In this document: positions 1 through 13,400 of the stretch, piece after piece
Numbering within the stretch: the stretch's first letter is position 1
How the letters are laid out: each line of letters begins with the position of its first letter
From: Thelonectria olida
Taxonomy: Eukaryota; Ascomycota; Sordariomycetes; Hypocreales; Nectriaceae
Direction of reading: 5' to 3'
Length of the DNA: 64,000 bases
Assembly (NCBI GenBank): GCA_020736575.1
Contig: JAGPYM010000016.1
Coordinates: 930,001 to 994,000, forward strand
Program-made: the position numbers and the translations under genes
Notes under the pieces: model-generated
What the model saw: the letters and a program-made list of their open reading frames with translations, nothing else
The model's database searches: none
Told to the model about the DNA's origin: nothing

Positions 1-284
1 TGTTGCTCCTGGCAACGCCTCTCGAACCCTCACATGGACGAAGTAAATGAAACCTGGACCACACCACGGAAACTCGACAATTCCTTTCCGTACAGTAAAA
101 CAAGCCGTAGACAAGAGTATCCGCACAACCCCGGGTCTTATTATCCACCACCTATTCAACACCCAACTAGAATTACGCCTCATCATTTTGCATTCCAGCA
201 GAGAGCTGAACTATAACAACACAAGCGACTACCCTGCACGGATACTACACAGCCCACGATCCGCTGTTTGCCTTCATTCCCGTC
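1..284. other. upstream region of the GCNA-like gene
   Basis: No credible coding region is visible. Short open frames here lack recognisable similarity and overlap each other. The stretch is probably the promoter and 5' leader of the protease gene that starts at 285; the preceding gene lies outside the window. Confidence 0.5.
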
Positions 285-2501
285 ATGGCTCGCCTGGTAG
301 AATGCTGTCCCTCTAGCGACGACGACCTTCCAGACTTGAACACTCTTCTACACAAATCCAGCGTCAGGGCAACAAAGGAATTGAAACCAACAGCACCCAA
401 CGCTGAGACAAGGCCGATAGTTTCCAAATCCACTTCCAAATCAGGATCTCGACGAGTGCGCAGGCTCGGGGAGTCAGGTCAAACCACAGCCAACCCGCTC
501 TTTCAAAGATGGGGTTCCGAAGAGTCCAAAACTTCTCAAAGTGGGGTGAACAGGAAGACGAAAGAACCTCGACCCAGGACAGGGCAAGTGCCCGAGAGAA
601 CATCGAGCAAGAGTCCACCTTGTGACTCCGAGTCTGAAGATGACGAGCCTCAGCTTCGAGTGCGAGCCTCTCGGAGGAGGCGACAACACACCATCGATGA
701 TCCGGAAGATGACTTCGAGGGGTCTAGCACCAGCTCCGAGGAAGAAAACCTTCTTACCAGAGTCCGAAATTTGCGGAGGAACAGGTCAGACACAGTGATA
801 GAACCTCGGAGGGAACCTGGACAGAAGCCTCTACGAGCCGGTACCGCTAAGATCGAGAAGGAAAGCCTGCCCCCTCGAGTCCGAAACTCACAGGAGAACA
901 GGTCAGAGACAGCGCAAGAACCCAAGAAAGAGAAGGGAATCAGGGTTTCCAGGGCTGCCGTGAAAGAAAACTCGAAAGCGCGGAAGTTCGCAAAGGACTT
1001 GGACAGCGGTTCGGAGACAGAAACAGCGCAAGAGGAGGCCGAGAATGAAGACCCCAGCGTCTATAAAACGGCAGAAGAAAACTCCTCTGACACCAGCAAT
1101 AACTCTGGCTTCAACTCCGAGTTTGACGAGTCACCGTTCCAGCCGAGCAGGAAACTCAAGTTGAAACCCCAAACACTAAGCACCCGGAAGCCCTCTGAAC
1201 CAAAGCGAATCATTTCCTTAACCAAAAGCATTCCTTCCCTGGACCCAAAGATGTTTGGCCAACGCAAGACTTCATCAGGCAGTCAGAAGGGCGATAGTTC
1301 TTTGGGGAGGCAACCTACTTCGACAAAGGGCGACACCCAACGAAGAAAGTCGTCCCAGAGGAAAGAAAGTGGCACACTATCGACAAGAACGGCAACCGCT
1401 TCTGATCTCGCGGACACCTTTGCAAAGCTTCGCATCCAGCTTCAGGACTTCTCAGACGATGACAGCAAACCTTCGATCCCCGACCAGTTCACTACACCTC
1501 CCAGCACACCTCCTAAGACTTCCAAGCCGAAGGGCTTGATATCTCCCACCAAACGAATTGCGATTCCCGAGACGCCTCATCGTCCCAGCACAGACGCCTT
1601 CTGGAACCAGGATCTAGTCAACGACTGGAACGACCAGCACTCTCCACGGAAACTCATGCTTCCACCAGTAACCAAGAGTCCATCCAAGGCCAGCCCCAAG
1701 AAATCTCCAAAAAAGGATTCCAAGAAAGCATTTGATGCCAGAAAGCACGCCTTGGCGGAGGGCTTCTTCTTGGAACTTGATCGTGAAATCACTCAGGGGA
1801 AGATTGCCGAGCTGGCAAAGTCAACGGGTGGTGTGAAGCTCGTCTGGACAAAGACTCTTAACACCACAGCAGGACGGGCAAGTTGGCGGCGAGAGACAAT
1901 TCGCAAGCGCAACGCGGATGGTTCGCAAGTCTCGGTCGAATACAAACACCACTCGTCCATCGAGCTGGCCGAGAAGGTCATCGACGACGAACACCGTCTC
2001 CTCAACGTCATGGCTCACGAGTTCTGCCACCTTGCCAACTTCATGGTCACCGGCATGACCACCAACCCGCACGGCAAGGAGTTCAAGGCGTGGGCGGCAA
2101 AATGCTCACGCGCATTCGGCGATCGGGGCATCCAAGTCACAACCAAGCATAGCTACGAGATCGACTTCAAGTATGTTTGGGAGTGCGAGGAATGTGCCAC
2201 CGAGTTCAAGCGACACTCGAAGAGCATCGATCCAATGCGCCATCGATGCGGGAGCTGCAAGGGCATGTTGAAACAGACGAAGCCCGTACCTCGCGGCAAA
2301 GCAGCGGGTGCCAGCAAGTACCAGATATTCGTCAAAGAGCAGATGGCTGTGGTGAGGGGAGAGAACCCCGGGAGTCCGCAGAAGGACGTCATGAAACTGA
2401 TTGCGGAGAAGTGGGCAAAACAAGGAGGGAAGGCTGGCAAGTCGGGGGTGGACAAGATGGCGGGGAAGATGGTTGATATGACGCTCGAGGATGAGGTATA
2501 G
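285..2501 (+). CDS. GCNA/ACRC-type SprT-like zinc metalloprotease with HMG-like tail
   Basis: Intronless 738-aa protein. Residues 1 to about 480 are disordered, rich in Ser, Lys, Arg and Glu, with a degenerate repeat near residues 123-235. A SprT-like domain follows (about 490-625), with the zinc protease motif HEFCH at 578-582 and a further His in an NPHG motif. Next is a four-Cys zinc ribbon starting at Cys634 (CEEC ... CGSC). The C-terminus (about 680-725) resembles an HMG box (KYQIFVKEQM start, later AEKWAKQG). This order (disordered arm, SprT, zinc ribbon, HMG) matches animal GCNA and fungal homologues, which are linked to DNA-protein crosslink repair. The HExxH residues are intact, so catalysis is plausible. 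The start is the first ATG of the frame; an acidic DDDLPDL segment follows it closely. Function is inferred from the family; the domain call is strong. Confidence 0.88.
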   Translation: MARLVECCPSSDDDLPDLNTLLHKSSVRATKELKPTAPNAETRPIVSKSTSKSGSRRVRRLGESGQTTANPLFQRWGSEESKTSQSGVNRKTKEPRPRTGQVPERTSSKSPPCDSESEDDEPQLRVRASRRRRQHTIDDPEDDFEGSSTSSEEENLLTRVRNLRRNRSDTVIEPRREPGQKPLRAGTAKIEKESLPPRVRNSQENRSETAQEPKKEKGIRVSRAAVKENSKARKFAKDLDSGSETETAQEEAENEDPSVYKTAEENSSDTSNNSGFNSEFDESPFQPSRKLKLKPQTLSTRKPSEPKRIISLTKSIPSLDPKMFGQRKTSSGSQKGDSSLGRQPTSTKGDTQRRKSSQRKESGTLSTRTATASDLADTFAKLRIQLQDFSDDDSKPSIPDQFTTPPSTPPKTSKPKGLISPTKRIAIPETPHRPSTDAFWNQDLVNDWNDQHSPRKLMLPPVTKSPSKASPKKSPKKDSKKAFDARKHALAEGFFLELDREITQGKIAELAKSTGGVKLVWTKTLNTTAGRASWRRETIRKRNADGSQVSVEYKHHSSIELAEKVIDDEHRLLNVMAHEFCHLANFMVTGMTTNPHGKEFKAWAAKCSRAFGDRGIQVTTKHSYEIDFKYVWECEECATEFKRHSKSIDPMRHRCGSCKGMLKQTKPVPRGKAAGASKYQIFVKEQMAVVRGENPGSPQKDVMKLIAEKWAKQGGKAGKSGVDKMAGKMVDMTLEDEV
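651..985 (+). repeat. degenerate in-frame repeat in the GCNA-like disordered arm
   Basis: Three units begin with a hydrophobic-x-RVR pattern: LRVRAS (from about 651), TRVRNL (about 754) and PRVRNS (about 871). Units two and three are clearly related at DNA level, sharing gagtccgaaa and gaacaggtcaga, then acag, at a spacing of about 117 nt. Unit one is more divergent. Each unit is basic at its head and acidic or serine-rich at its tail. Confidence 0.6.
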
Positions 2502-2946
2502 AGTGTGCGTTGGGTTGTTTGTTTACGGCGCAGGAATCATGACCATGAGCATACTCACAAGATTGTGTAATAGCCTCAACGATAATGAGTTACGAGTAAG
2601 AGACTTCGGATCATGGAGTAGTTAGGATCATTCTTCATCAACCAAGCGTGTCTTGTCAGGTTATGGAACGTCGAATCGATCAGTTGTCTCAAGAGAAGGC
2701 TAAAACTACTGGTGTTTCTTTCAGATACCTAGTGCCTAAGATATTGGTTCCGTCCGCCTCTTCCTTATTCTAACCCCTTCGTACAAGGAGTACGCATTGT
2801 CGTTTCAGTCATGATATTCATCCCAGTCAATATATCCTTCTTCCCAAATGACGCTTCGGTTCAAGTATCCATCCGCCCGACTAGAGTTGCCCATAAACCC
2901 GCAGATGTCCTATCCCATACCCACATACGATATCCCCTTTTCAACC
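2502..2946. other. convergent intergenic region
   Basis: Lies between the 3' ends of the GCNA-like gene (+) and MOG1 (-). It presumably holds both 3' UTRs. I see no gene or repeat. Confidence 0.5.
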
Positions 2947-3689
2947 TCAAGCCTCGCCGAACAAACCCCAGTCCTTAATCTTGAACGAGGACCAGACGCG
3001 CGCAGAATACTCGACAGCATCGCCGATGAGCTTGCCTTGACGACCGAGCTCAAGGTCAACGTCTTCTTCGTCGTACTCTCCCTTGATATGGGGCACGTTG
3101 ATGGTGATGAGGATGTCAGTCTTGACCTTTTCGAGGCGCAGGAGAGTCATTATGATGGCGGTGAAGTCGGGGGCGTGGGAGGGGTCGCGGGCTTGCTGAG
3201 ACTTGGGGGTCTGGGTCGAGATGAGGGTGTAGGCGGGTGTTCCGTCTCTGAGGCGCGCAGCATGTTAGTTACTAGCGAAGAAAGTTGGGTAGGAGGGGGG
3301 TTTTGGACGTACTCGAGGCGGGTGAACTCGGTCTCGGCGGTATTCCAGATCTTGACAGTGTCGATGTCAGATCCAACCATGTCCTCGAGATGCGTCGTCA
3401 TGGCGCGTCCGTCAATCTCAGGGCCAGTGCCAGAACTGCCGACTCGTTCGGTGATGTCAAAGATGATGCTCGTAAAGCCATCCTGGTCGATCCAGACTTC
3501 CTGGTTATCGGGAACTTGTCGAAGCTTGCTGCGCGGAAGGAGAAGAGTTCTGGTTAGCATATAGGGCTGCAAGGCGCAGCTGAGAAGCATGGCGCAAAAA
3601 GGTCGCTCTCACCTGACGTCGGCAAAGTTGGAGGGGAGGTCGGCGACGATTGCGCCACCAAAGAGGGGAGTACTGATGAACTCGGGCAT
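2947..3689 (-). CDS. MOG1: Mog1-like Ran-GTPase-binding nuclear import factor
   Basis: Three exons on the minus strand: 3689-3613, 3528-3313 and 3247-2947, giving 197 aa. Both introns have GT..AG ends and keep phase. The N-terminus carries the family hallmark: PLFGGAI, then LP..F.DVSKLR and QVPDNQEVW, the last joined across intron 1 (the serine codon is split). Mog1 binds Ran (Gsp1) and helps release nucleotide, supporting nuclear protein import. The tail ends in SFKIKDWGLFGEA. The region encoding the central acidic stretch spans exon 3. It shares a promoter region with divergently transcribed HNT1. Start choice: the ATG directly before PEFISTPLFGG, as in homologues; the longer upstream frame has no conserved sequence. 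Confidence 0.9.
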
Positions 3690-4630
3690 GTTTGCTTTGG
3701 TATGCCTGGTGCTTAGTGCGCGTTGAGGAATGCAGAGACAAGTCCGTACGAATGTAATGTGTATGGGTCGTCGAAAGCAAAACAGGGCGGAGCCTCGTCG
3801 TCTTTTATTCAGGTAGCTGAGCTCAGGCTTCTTTCTAGGCACGAGAACGGAAGCCTGAAACGAGGGAAGGGGCCTATGAGAGGAGAGGGTTTAAATAAGC
3901 TGTAGATACCTAGGGTGGGACAACGACAAATGCGAAAATGATCACAAAGGTAGGCAGGTAATGCTGGCTACAGTACAGGCAAGCAAGCAGGTTTGTCGCC
4001 TCGTCGTATTGGAGCGGGATTGCCGCCCAGTCCGATGTGCCCAGTTGGTGGGGTTGGTGTTGATGTGGCTGTTGGCAAGACAAAATGACCCCTCGCCGAC
4101 AATGACGTATTTCCGCCACACCAGCCACACAGCAAAAGTTCGACAGAGAACAGGCCAACCAAGATGAAGGGAATGAATAGGCCAAAGACAAACACAGAAA
4201 GAAGTCTAAAATCCATAAAAATGAGATCTATGTGTTTTTTGATATCTGTCAGTTTCAAGTATCGACAAAAAACAAAAATTCGAATCTGGAGCTTCCAGAC
4301 GAAGAGTTGCCAAAGATTGGATGAACGGAGTCTGTTGGGCCATTCCACGGTCACATCTGGTAAAAGGCAAGAGGTGAGTTCGATGGGAGGTCCCACTCCG
4401 AAAATCGAATGGCTTTTCGGGCATTATAAACCCCACAAGTGGTAAATGCCTGAGGAATGAATGGAATGCTGCCCCTCTGCCCCTCCACCTACTTCAAAGT
4501 AGCCCACCTGGTATTATATCATCTTTGGTCACTTCGATCGGCTTCGATTCTCTCTCCTCTTATCTTTACCTATTTTCTCACATGTACCAAGGGAACTGTC
4601 TCGCGGTTCAATATACTCACCCATATCACC
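3690..4630. promoter_or_regulatory. divergent promoter region of MOG1 and HNT1
   Basis: About 940 bp separate two start codons pointing away from each other, so both promoters must lie here. Several short open frames exist on both strands but none has recognisable content or coherent splice structure. No individual operator can be named with confidence. Confidence 0.5.
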
Positions 4631-5507
4631 ATGGCCTCTCAAATTCCCTCCAACGCCGCTTGTATCTTTTGCAAAATCATCAAGGGCACGTTCGATCCAA
4701 TTCGGCCTCTTCACCTCTCTCTGAGCTATCCCCACCATGGTACCACGTCGATGCCGTTCTCATGATGCTAACTTCGATCTCCCCAACCAGGTGAAATCCC
4801 TTGCATGAAGCTCCTTGAAACTGAAACCGTCCTCGCTTTTCTCGACATTGGCCCTACCAGCAAGGGTCACAGCGTACGTTATCTATTTCCTCCCATGTCA
4901 TCGGCATTCGGCATTCCCTTCGTCCACAGGTTCCCCTCATCTCTCAGCAGCCCCGACCTTCCACCCAATCTCTTTATGGAAATATGCAACTAACTAATCG
5001 TCTTTCACCTACAGCTTGTCATCCCAAAGTACCACGGCGCCAAGCTTGTCGACATTCCTGACGAGCACCTCAGCGATGTCCTGGTAAGTCACTCTGGCGA
5101 GCATATCCCAAGCTCGTGGGGGATGAGGCGGATCAGATATCAGATTAACACTCACCACCACCTCGGATAGCCCACGGTTAAGAAGCTTGTGAAAGCTACC
5201 GGGGCTACCGACTACAACGTTCTCCAGAACAACGGCACTATTGCTCACCAAGAGGTCCACCACGTAAGTGTCTCGTCTTCATCTCTCATGAAGGACCAGT
5301 AGCTAACCTTATCATTCTAGGTTCACTTCCACATGGTATGTTTATCTTGGTGCAGTCTGACCACATAGTGCTACAGTAATTTACTCATCTGCTTGACAGA
5401 TCCCGAAGCCCAACAAGGAGGAGGGCCTCATCATTGACTGGCCAGCCAAACCCGCCGACATGGCTAAACTCAAGGAGCTCTGTGAGGATATCAAGTCCCG
5501 CATTTAG
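4631..5507 (+). CDS. HNT1: HIT family nucleotide hydrolase (Hint/Hnt1-like)
   Basis: Six exons: 4631-4685, 4791-4873, 5015-5083, 5171-5263, 5321-5335, 5400-5507; 140 aa. The protein opens with CIFCKIIKGEIP, the Hint-type signature, and ends with a conserved IPKP..EGL segment. The histidine triad reads H100-V-H102-F-H104. His100 is the last codon of exon 4; His102 and His104 lie in a 15-nt micro-exon. Hnt1/HINT enzymes hydrolyse AMP-lysine and adenosine phosphoramidates. Intron 1 must use a GC donor (GGCACG at 4685-4690), because the nearest GT donor gives a premature stop with the only acceptor that restores KGEIP. All exon lengths sum to an intact frame of 141 codons. Family assignment is strong; substrate is by homology. 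Confidence 0.9.
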
Positions 5508-5749
5508 ACAAAGTCGTCGTCATCTGCCATTGGTCATTGATAATATTCAAATCGTGTATCATTGGTTAATCTCCTATCCCATCAAAGCCTCCTCGCCGTG
5601 GTGCCATCAACGGCCAGTAGCCTCCACCAGACACCGACTTCGCGACTAGGAGTTCTAGTATTACAGTCTAGCTCTGTATACCATCTTTTTTAGGTGTATG
5701 TCTCCGTCTAGCTCCAATCCCATACCAATATCTCCCGGGTTGATGATGT

Positions 5750-7721
<1,972 letters not shown>

Positions 7722-9012
7722 AGGTGGCGGAGCGAGAAACAGGCCAGGATGGGTGCGCGCGTGAGCGCTGGCGCAAGCTGAAGATGACGGACAGTGATTT
7801 ATCAATACGAGCCTGGCGGCCGCCTCCCTTAGCTCAATTAGGCTGATAGAAACACCAGGTTTGCCGTGTCTTTGGTGTCTCGACAGGTCTCCGGCAGAGG
7901 AGAGGGTAATAAAGGAGAGGGTGGCCTAGGAACAGGCAGGTGGAGGGTTTTTTATACGAATAATGATGAGATGAGATGGTTGGGTTGCCACGAGACGGTA
8001 AGAAGAGGCTGTTCAGTCAAGTGCGGGACTTGCGCGGACCCCGCGGGACCAATACGAAAAGGGAAGTGACGACAGAGCCTTCTAATTAGAGGGCTTGGTT
8101 CTAGCGTTGGGGATCAGGAACCGTGTTAGTGCTTGAGGTACCTGGTCTCAAAATATATTCTGCGCTTGAAGACTACGAAACATGCCTTGCGAAAGTTTGA
8201 CGCGAGGAGCAGTGAGGCGATGAAGTATAGGAGTTTAATCATAGATATTTCAAGTACATGTCCTCAGAAAACATTGTGTAACTGGACCTTACGAAGCAAC
8301 AAAGGGGCTGAGCGACTTCGAAGTTGTGACGATGGCCAGGACTTCGGTCTCGCTCTCGCGATCCTTACCCTATAGCAAGCCAGGAACCAATACAACACAT
8401 CCCGGACATGACATTCGTTGCCCAAGCGTCTCTCGTCTGATGGCATTGTCCAGTCGTATGGCATTTTCATAAATATCTGGCCAGTTTACCGCCCTTATCT
8501 GGGCATGAATCTCGCAATAGTGGTCATCTGGGCTGCTATACCTACTTATTTTTGCCCCTGGATGTGTATGACATGGGCGAATAGGAGAAGTGTTTCCAGC
8601 CCGCGTATCTCCAGGAGTAACCAAAGACAGCAAATTTATTTATAGGAAGTGAGTTGTCGAGTGCCGGATACTGTGAATACGGCATCCGACGGATGCGGGC
8701 AAGGCTGTCGACCAGTCCAGCCTAGGTAACCAGTGAACACTTCCGTGATGAAGAGACACAACTACACAATCGACTATCAGGTCTGTCGGGCGATCTACCC
8801 GAAATTGCACCGCCACAAAGATGTTGATGCGGGGCGTTTCTAAAGCTGTGGCGCCACAAACCACCACTTTCTGATTGTTGACTTTCAAACATCATCACAA
8901 CCATCCACCCAATAACTACCTTATGCGCCAGCTCATTGCCGGTACGCCCATTATCAGCCACCTTCGATTCAAGGCCCGAGAGAAACACAGCGATTGAACA
9001 GCTACCTTAAAA
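7722..9012. promoter_or_regulatory. divergent promoter region of the CRAL-TRIO gene and DAM1
   Basis: About 1.3 kb between two outward-facing starts. Short overlapping open frames on both strands show no recognisable protein. Presumably promoters and 5' leaders of both genes. Confidence 0.45.
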
Positions 9013-9748
9013 ATGTCCGGCGAACGACAGCGATCCAACTCTCGCACACACACGTCGCGTCCAACGACCCCGCTTCGACCTTCATCGCGATCTTCCTTCC
9101 GCGACTCAGCTCGCCATGCTGGTGATGGCGATGCGCCCTTCCCCTTGAATGCCTTCGAGCCCGCATTTGCCGAGCTGTCAGATGCCCTGGCTGACCTCGA
9201 GGCGAATATGATGCATTTCCAGCTCATGCACGAGAGCCTGTCACGATTTACGGAGTCGTTTGCCAGCTTCCTGTATGGTCTGAACATGAATGCTTTTTGC
9301 GTTGACTTTCCCGAGGTATTTATTTCATCCGCCTTCTATGGATAATATTCGTGATACTACGTAATGTACTCACGCGCGCACAGGGTCCTGTTGCTGAATC
9401 GTTTCGTCGGGAGAGGCCTCGCCAGCTAGAGGAGCATCCTGTGTCAACCAACCCGTCAACTCGAGGAGACGATGGTGAAATGACGTTCATGTGAGTGATG
9501 CTCCACCGTTTTAATACCCCGCTATGCATATCTGACCCGTTAACAGGACGACTGATACCTCCTTTGTCGAGAATCCTTCCACAACCACGAAATCATCGAA
9601 ATTCGCTACGCCTACGACAGACACCCGCCAATCGCGACTCCCTGCGACGCGAGGGGCATCGACAAGAGGGGGTAGAGGGAATGCGCGAGGGACCACTCGT
9701 GGCCGGACTAGTGGGCTGGTCAGACCCCGTGCTCGTGGACTCAGATGA
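9013..9748 (+). CDS. DAM1: DASH/DAM1 kinetochore complex subunit Dam1
   Basis: Three exons: 9013-9315, 9384-9490, 9547-9748; 203 aa. Residues of exon 1 contain the Dam1 domain: FEPAFAELSDALADLEANM, a helix with LMHESLSRF, then FASFLYGLNMNAFCVDFPE. The DASH ring links kinetochores to microtubule plus ends during mitosis and Dam1 is a main microtubule-binding subunit. The N-terminus is Ser/Thr/Arg-rich (RTHTSRPTTP), typical of phosphorylated tails. The C-terminus is an Arg/Gly-rich tail (TRGGRGNARG, then RGRTSG), expected to be basic and disordered. Both introns have GT..AG ends with consistent phase. The 3' end converges on BUD20 with 182 bp between the stops. Confidence 0.9.
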
Positions 9749-9930
9749 GGGCATGGTAGAGTGAGGTGTGGCCGGTCAGACACTCAACCAAGCCGATCCA
9801 CCAGAATCAGAGGGCCAAATAATAATCGATGCTGGATCAGTTGATCATGGAAAGAGTCGGGTGCTGTCGGAATCGAAGACGACACCCTCAGTGGAAGTCG
9901 ACATTACTCAAAACGAATAGGAGAGGGACC

Positions 9931-10414
9931 TCAAGTTGTCATATCGACGTCGTCCTCAGCCTCGGCATTGCGAGTTCGCTTGCCATTATCCACGACTCCC
10001 AAACCGACAGCAGCCTCAGCTTCTTTCTGGGTGTATGGTTCCTCGGCAAGCTGCTTGACCCTGGAAGATGGAAGTCAGAGGACACGTAACGAACATATTA
10101 GATACCCGATGGAAGATAACGTACCGTCTCTTGTGGGGTTTACCCTTGCGATGCGCAACCAATGTTACGTCTGTCTCAAACCATTTGGCGCATTCTGTGC
10201 AGTAATGTCGGCCGAGGCCGGGTAGGTCTTCGGAGGCCTTGGTATCTTTCCACTGAGCGAGGTGCTTGGGGGAGAGGAGGTCGGCTTTGATTTGATCGAC
10301 GTCCCTGCATCTAAGTCAGAACATGCGCCTGCCAACAATGTGTGTCCACCGGAAGGAAACTGACCTCGTCTTGCGCCTCGTCTTGGTGATGGTACGCTTG
10401 CTCGTGGCACCCAT
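9931..10414 (-). CDS. BUD20: Bud20/ZNF593-type C2H2 zinc-finger ribosome export factor
   Basis: Exons 10414-10365, 10304-10125 and 10060-9931; 119 aa. The start MGATSKRTITKTRRKTR is the basic N-tail of the family. The zinc finger reads YCTECAKWF followed by two histidines (VAHRKGKPHKRR), and the conserved EEPYTQKEAEAAVGLG follows in exon 3. Bud20 shuttles with pre-60S particles and helps export the large ribosomal subunit. Both introns split codons and are confirmed by phase: intron 1 joins TR to DVDQIKADL, intron 2 joins KRR to VKQL. The acidic end DDDVDMTT-like tail is normal. Small size matches the family. Confidence 0.92.
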
Positions 10415-13400
10415 TATGACTGCAAACTTGATGATGCGATCTATTGGGATTATCGAGAATAGGTTACTGGTGGCGGGAGCGGATTTATGGTTCTTCGACA
10501 CTCTGTTCTGGCGGTAGGTATCTTCGATTGTTGAAGTTGGCGATAACTAATTTTTTTCGGTGGGGAGACAGTGCAAACGGACAGTGCAATCGGGTTTAAT
10601 GACGATACGGGGAGACGATAAGATTGAAGATGGTGCGCCACAGAACGCGCAGCCCGTTTCAGCCACATGTGCTCGGAAACTAGCCACAGAGTTCGCTCTA
10701 ATATTTGAGCTGAAAGACGGGGCTTGGGGGGCTAGCCCCAGCCACGGGTTCATTAGCCACAGATCACATGGTTCCGGAGATTTAAGGTGGACATGTGACA
10801 TGTTACCCGTCTGGGGTACTAGCTAACAACTGGCAACAGGCCGTGTGTTGCGAGTTCGCGTCGGAAACCCGGTAGTATGTTCTACCAGTGCGACTGAGAG
10901 TGCCATATTCACAAGGAGAAGGCCTGGGCATGACGGCGAAAATCCACTCTTCAAGAGGAGTGCCCAGTTGGCCTATTTTGAACTGCGTTCCAGGGAAGCG
11001 AAGGCCCGGGTGTACGATTAGCCCCAGGCGGAATATCAAGGTCAAGAAATATGGAGCGTCTGTAAGTGAGAAAACAAAGTCGTTGGTTGGGCCGCGATGC
11101 GGCTGAAACCGAGGAACAGAGGATGGTGGAGGGGAGCAATAGGAATACGTTCGGTAATGGATGGTAATCGTACTGCTTGCCATTGGACGGGAGCAAGGAA
11201 CAGGGCGGTCAACGGTGCGGGAGAAGGGGTGGCCGATTTGAGGGCTCCCAGGGACATGGGACGGATGTAACAACTCGTAACAGCGTTCTGGTCGTCTCAA
11301 AACGGTCGCCCAAGTGAACGGAAGCCAGAAATACTGCCTCAGTTGTCGGGGACCGAGCACATGTCTCGTAACACCGCCATCAGCGAGCGCCACAGACGGC
11401 GACCGAAGTAAAAGCCGCTGGTCCGAGACGGTAGCGAGTCTCGCAAGCAGTCGAAGTGACAAGGGCCCCTAAAAATCTCCTTCGCAATGCCCAGGGCTTC
11501 TGGGGACGGGGCCTGTTTGAGGAATGGAGCCGCCGCGGATGCTAAGCTGCATCGAGGGTGCCATGCGGTAATTATTCTGCTCCGTTGCCCCCAGTGCTGG
11601 GTGCAGCGGGGTGGGTTTTTGAGGTCTCCAGACTCCCTAGCTGGGGACCAAGATGCTGATGCTCGTGCTGAAAGCCCGGGGAAGTGCTGGGAAACGAGAA
11701 CCAGGCCAAGGGGTGGGGAATTGTCATCCATTTGGCCTGGTAGGCAACTGTTGTTGATGCGTGGAGCCGCTTGGTGCCTTTGCCGCTGCCGCGCCTGTCA
11801 GCCGAACTCCCATCCGAGGAAGCGAGCCACGGATGAAACATGTAAGACAGAGAAGAGGGCGATAGTTATGAGGAGAAGACATGGAGCAGCGTGAGGTATT
11901 CGTAGTCAGGAACTTGTCGAATGAGGCTTTCCAGGATGCGAGAACACATGAATAAAGTGTGGAACTCGCTCAGACTATCATGTTAAGAGTCCCAGCATAG
12001 GTTTCCGTCTATTGAAAATCACACACTTTTGTTGGTGGAGGTGGAAATGGAATCCTGGAGTTCGTACCGAGCAACGGCCATGGGTGTATGTGTGGATGTG
12101 GACGTATTGTGGATGTGCTGTGTAAGAATTTTACCGTCCTCATACCGAGCATCGTGAAAAACTTCATGTGTGAGGCATCCTGATTCGCCGGAATTGAAAC
12201 CGAATGGCACTGAATGATTCCGAGACGTTCGCTGAGAACCCCTTCCTCGATGCGTGCTATTCTGCGGCACCTCAGATATCGTCTTGCTGTCCAAGATGTG
12301 TCCGAAGCCCTCCAGCCGAACAGGAGCCGTGGCTATCAAGCTCGTAACGTCGAGGTCCAAGCCGAAGGTCCGTTCACGTCCGGTCGGTGTCCGGGGCATT
12401 CTTCGGCCATGAGCTCCACCACGCGCTGGGGCAGGCTCTGACGCAAGCAGCATTTCGCCCACTTCCTCTGTTCCCGCAGCAGCAAGCCGCAACGCCTCAA
12501 GGAAGCCAGGGCCCAGATGGGCGGAGAGGGGCCGGGGCGGGGCCAAGAGAAAGACCAATCATTGAGCTCAATCCCAACTGGAATGGGGCGTTTCGTTTTC
12601 TTGGTTATCTGGATGTTGTCGTGTTGTCGTTCTCTGGACAGCACTGCGATTGAGTCGGCGGCTGCGTTAGAAAGAACCGTTACTATGGATTGTCGCTTGC
12701 GTGTTGATCAGGCCAAGTCTGTGATGGTATCTGATGTTATTGCTCTTGGATACAGGGAGACGTCGACCGGGGGCTTTCATCATGTTCACGTCGTTTGGGG
12801 TCAGTCTGGGGAGAGCGACATGGGGCATGCCAATTTGAGAGGGACGGGATTGGTCGGGAGGGGCTTAGAGGGGTGGCTGAATGATGGCTGGTCAAGCAAA
12901 AGGCAACGGAAAAAGGGTACTTGCAGCACAGTTTTGAACACGGTCCATGATATCCTTGGAAAACTTCAGTGTGAAAGTACTTTGGAAACCAACAATTGTG
13001 TGCTACCTGCGGCCAGTCTGACCGAAAGTGACATGAGACAGAGCTGCTCCCTCGGCAGAGTGGAGGTTTTCGGTTATGGTCTATGACGAAGAGGGGCACC
13101 AAATGGATGTGCCGATTATATTTTGTTCATTTGTGATTGGCCAGCTGCCGATGGATCCGCCACTGCAGCAGTGGGCACTTCAGTTGGAAGCCGGGGGACG
13201 CGGACGCTGGAGGATCCTCTTCGCTGCATCCCTCACAGGGGAGGGAACACAACAGTGGATCCCTAATGAGGATATGGGCGTGGCCGTAGGGACGGGCACA
13301 CACTTTTGGGCGGCGATTTGGGGGAGCATTGGGGGAGAGGGTGTGCAGACGACGACACATGCCCTTTTACCGTGGGCCATTTGGGGAAGAGCAAAACATG

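Noticed and set aside
10803..11462. 219-codon minus-strand open frame
   Set aside because: No motif, scattered Cys and Arg, no splice partner; looks like chance in GC-rich DNA.
12019..12558. 179-codon minus-strand open frame
   Set aside because: Starts at TTG, no recognisable domain and no neighbouring exon; kept only as a hint under the gene-free region finding.
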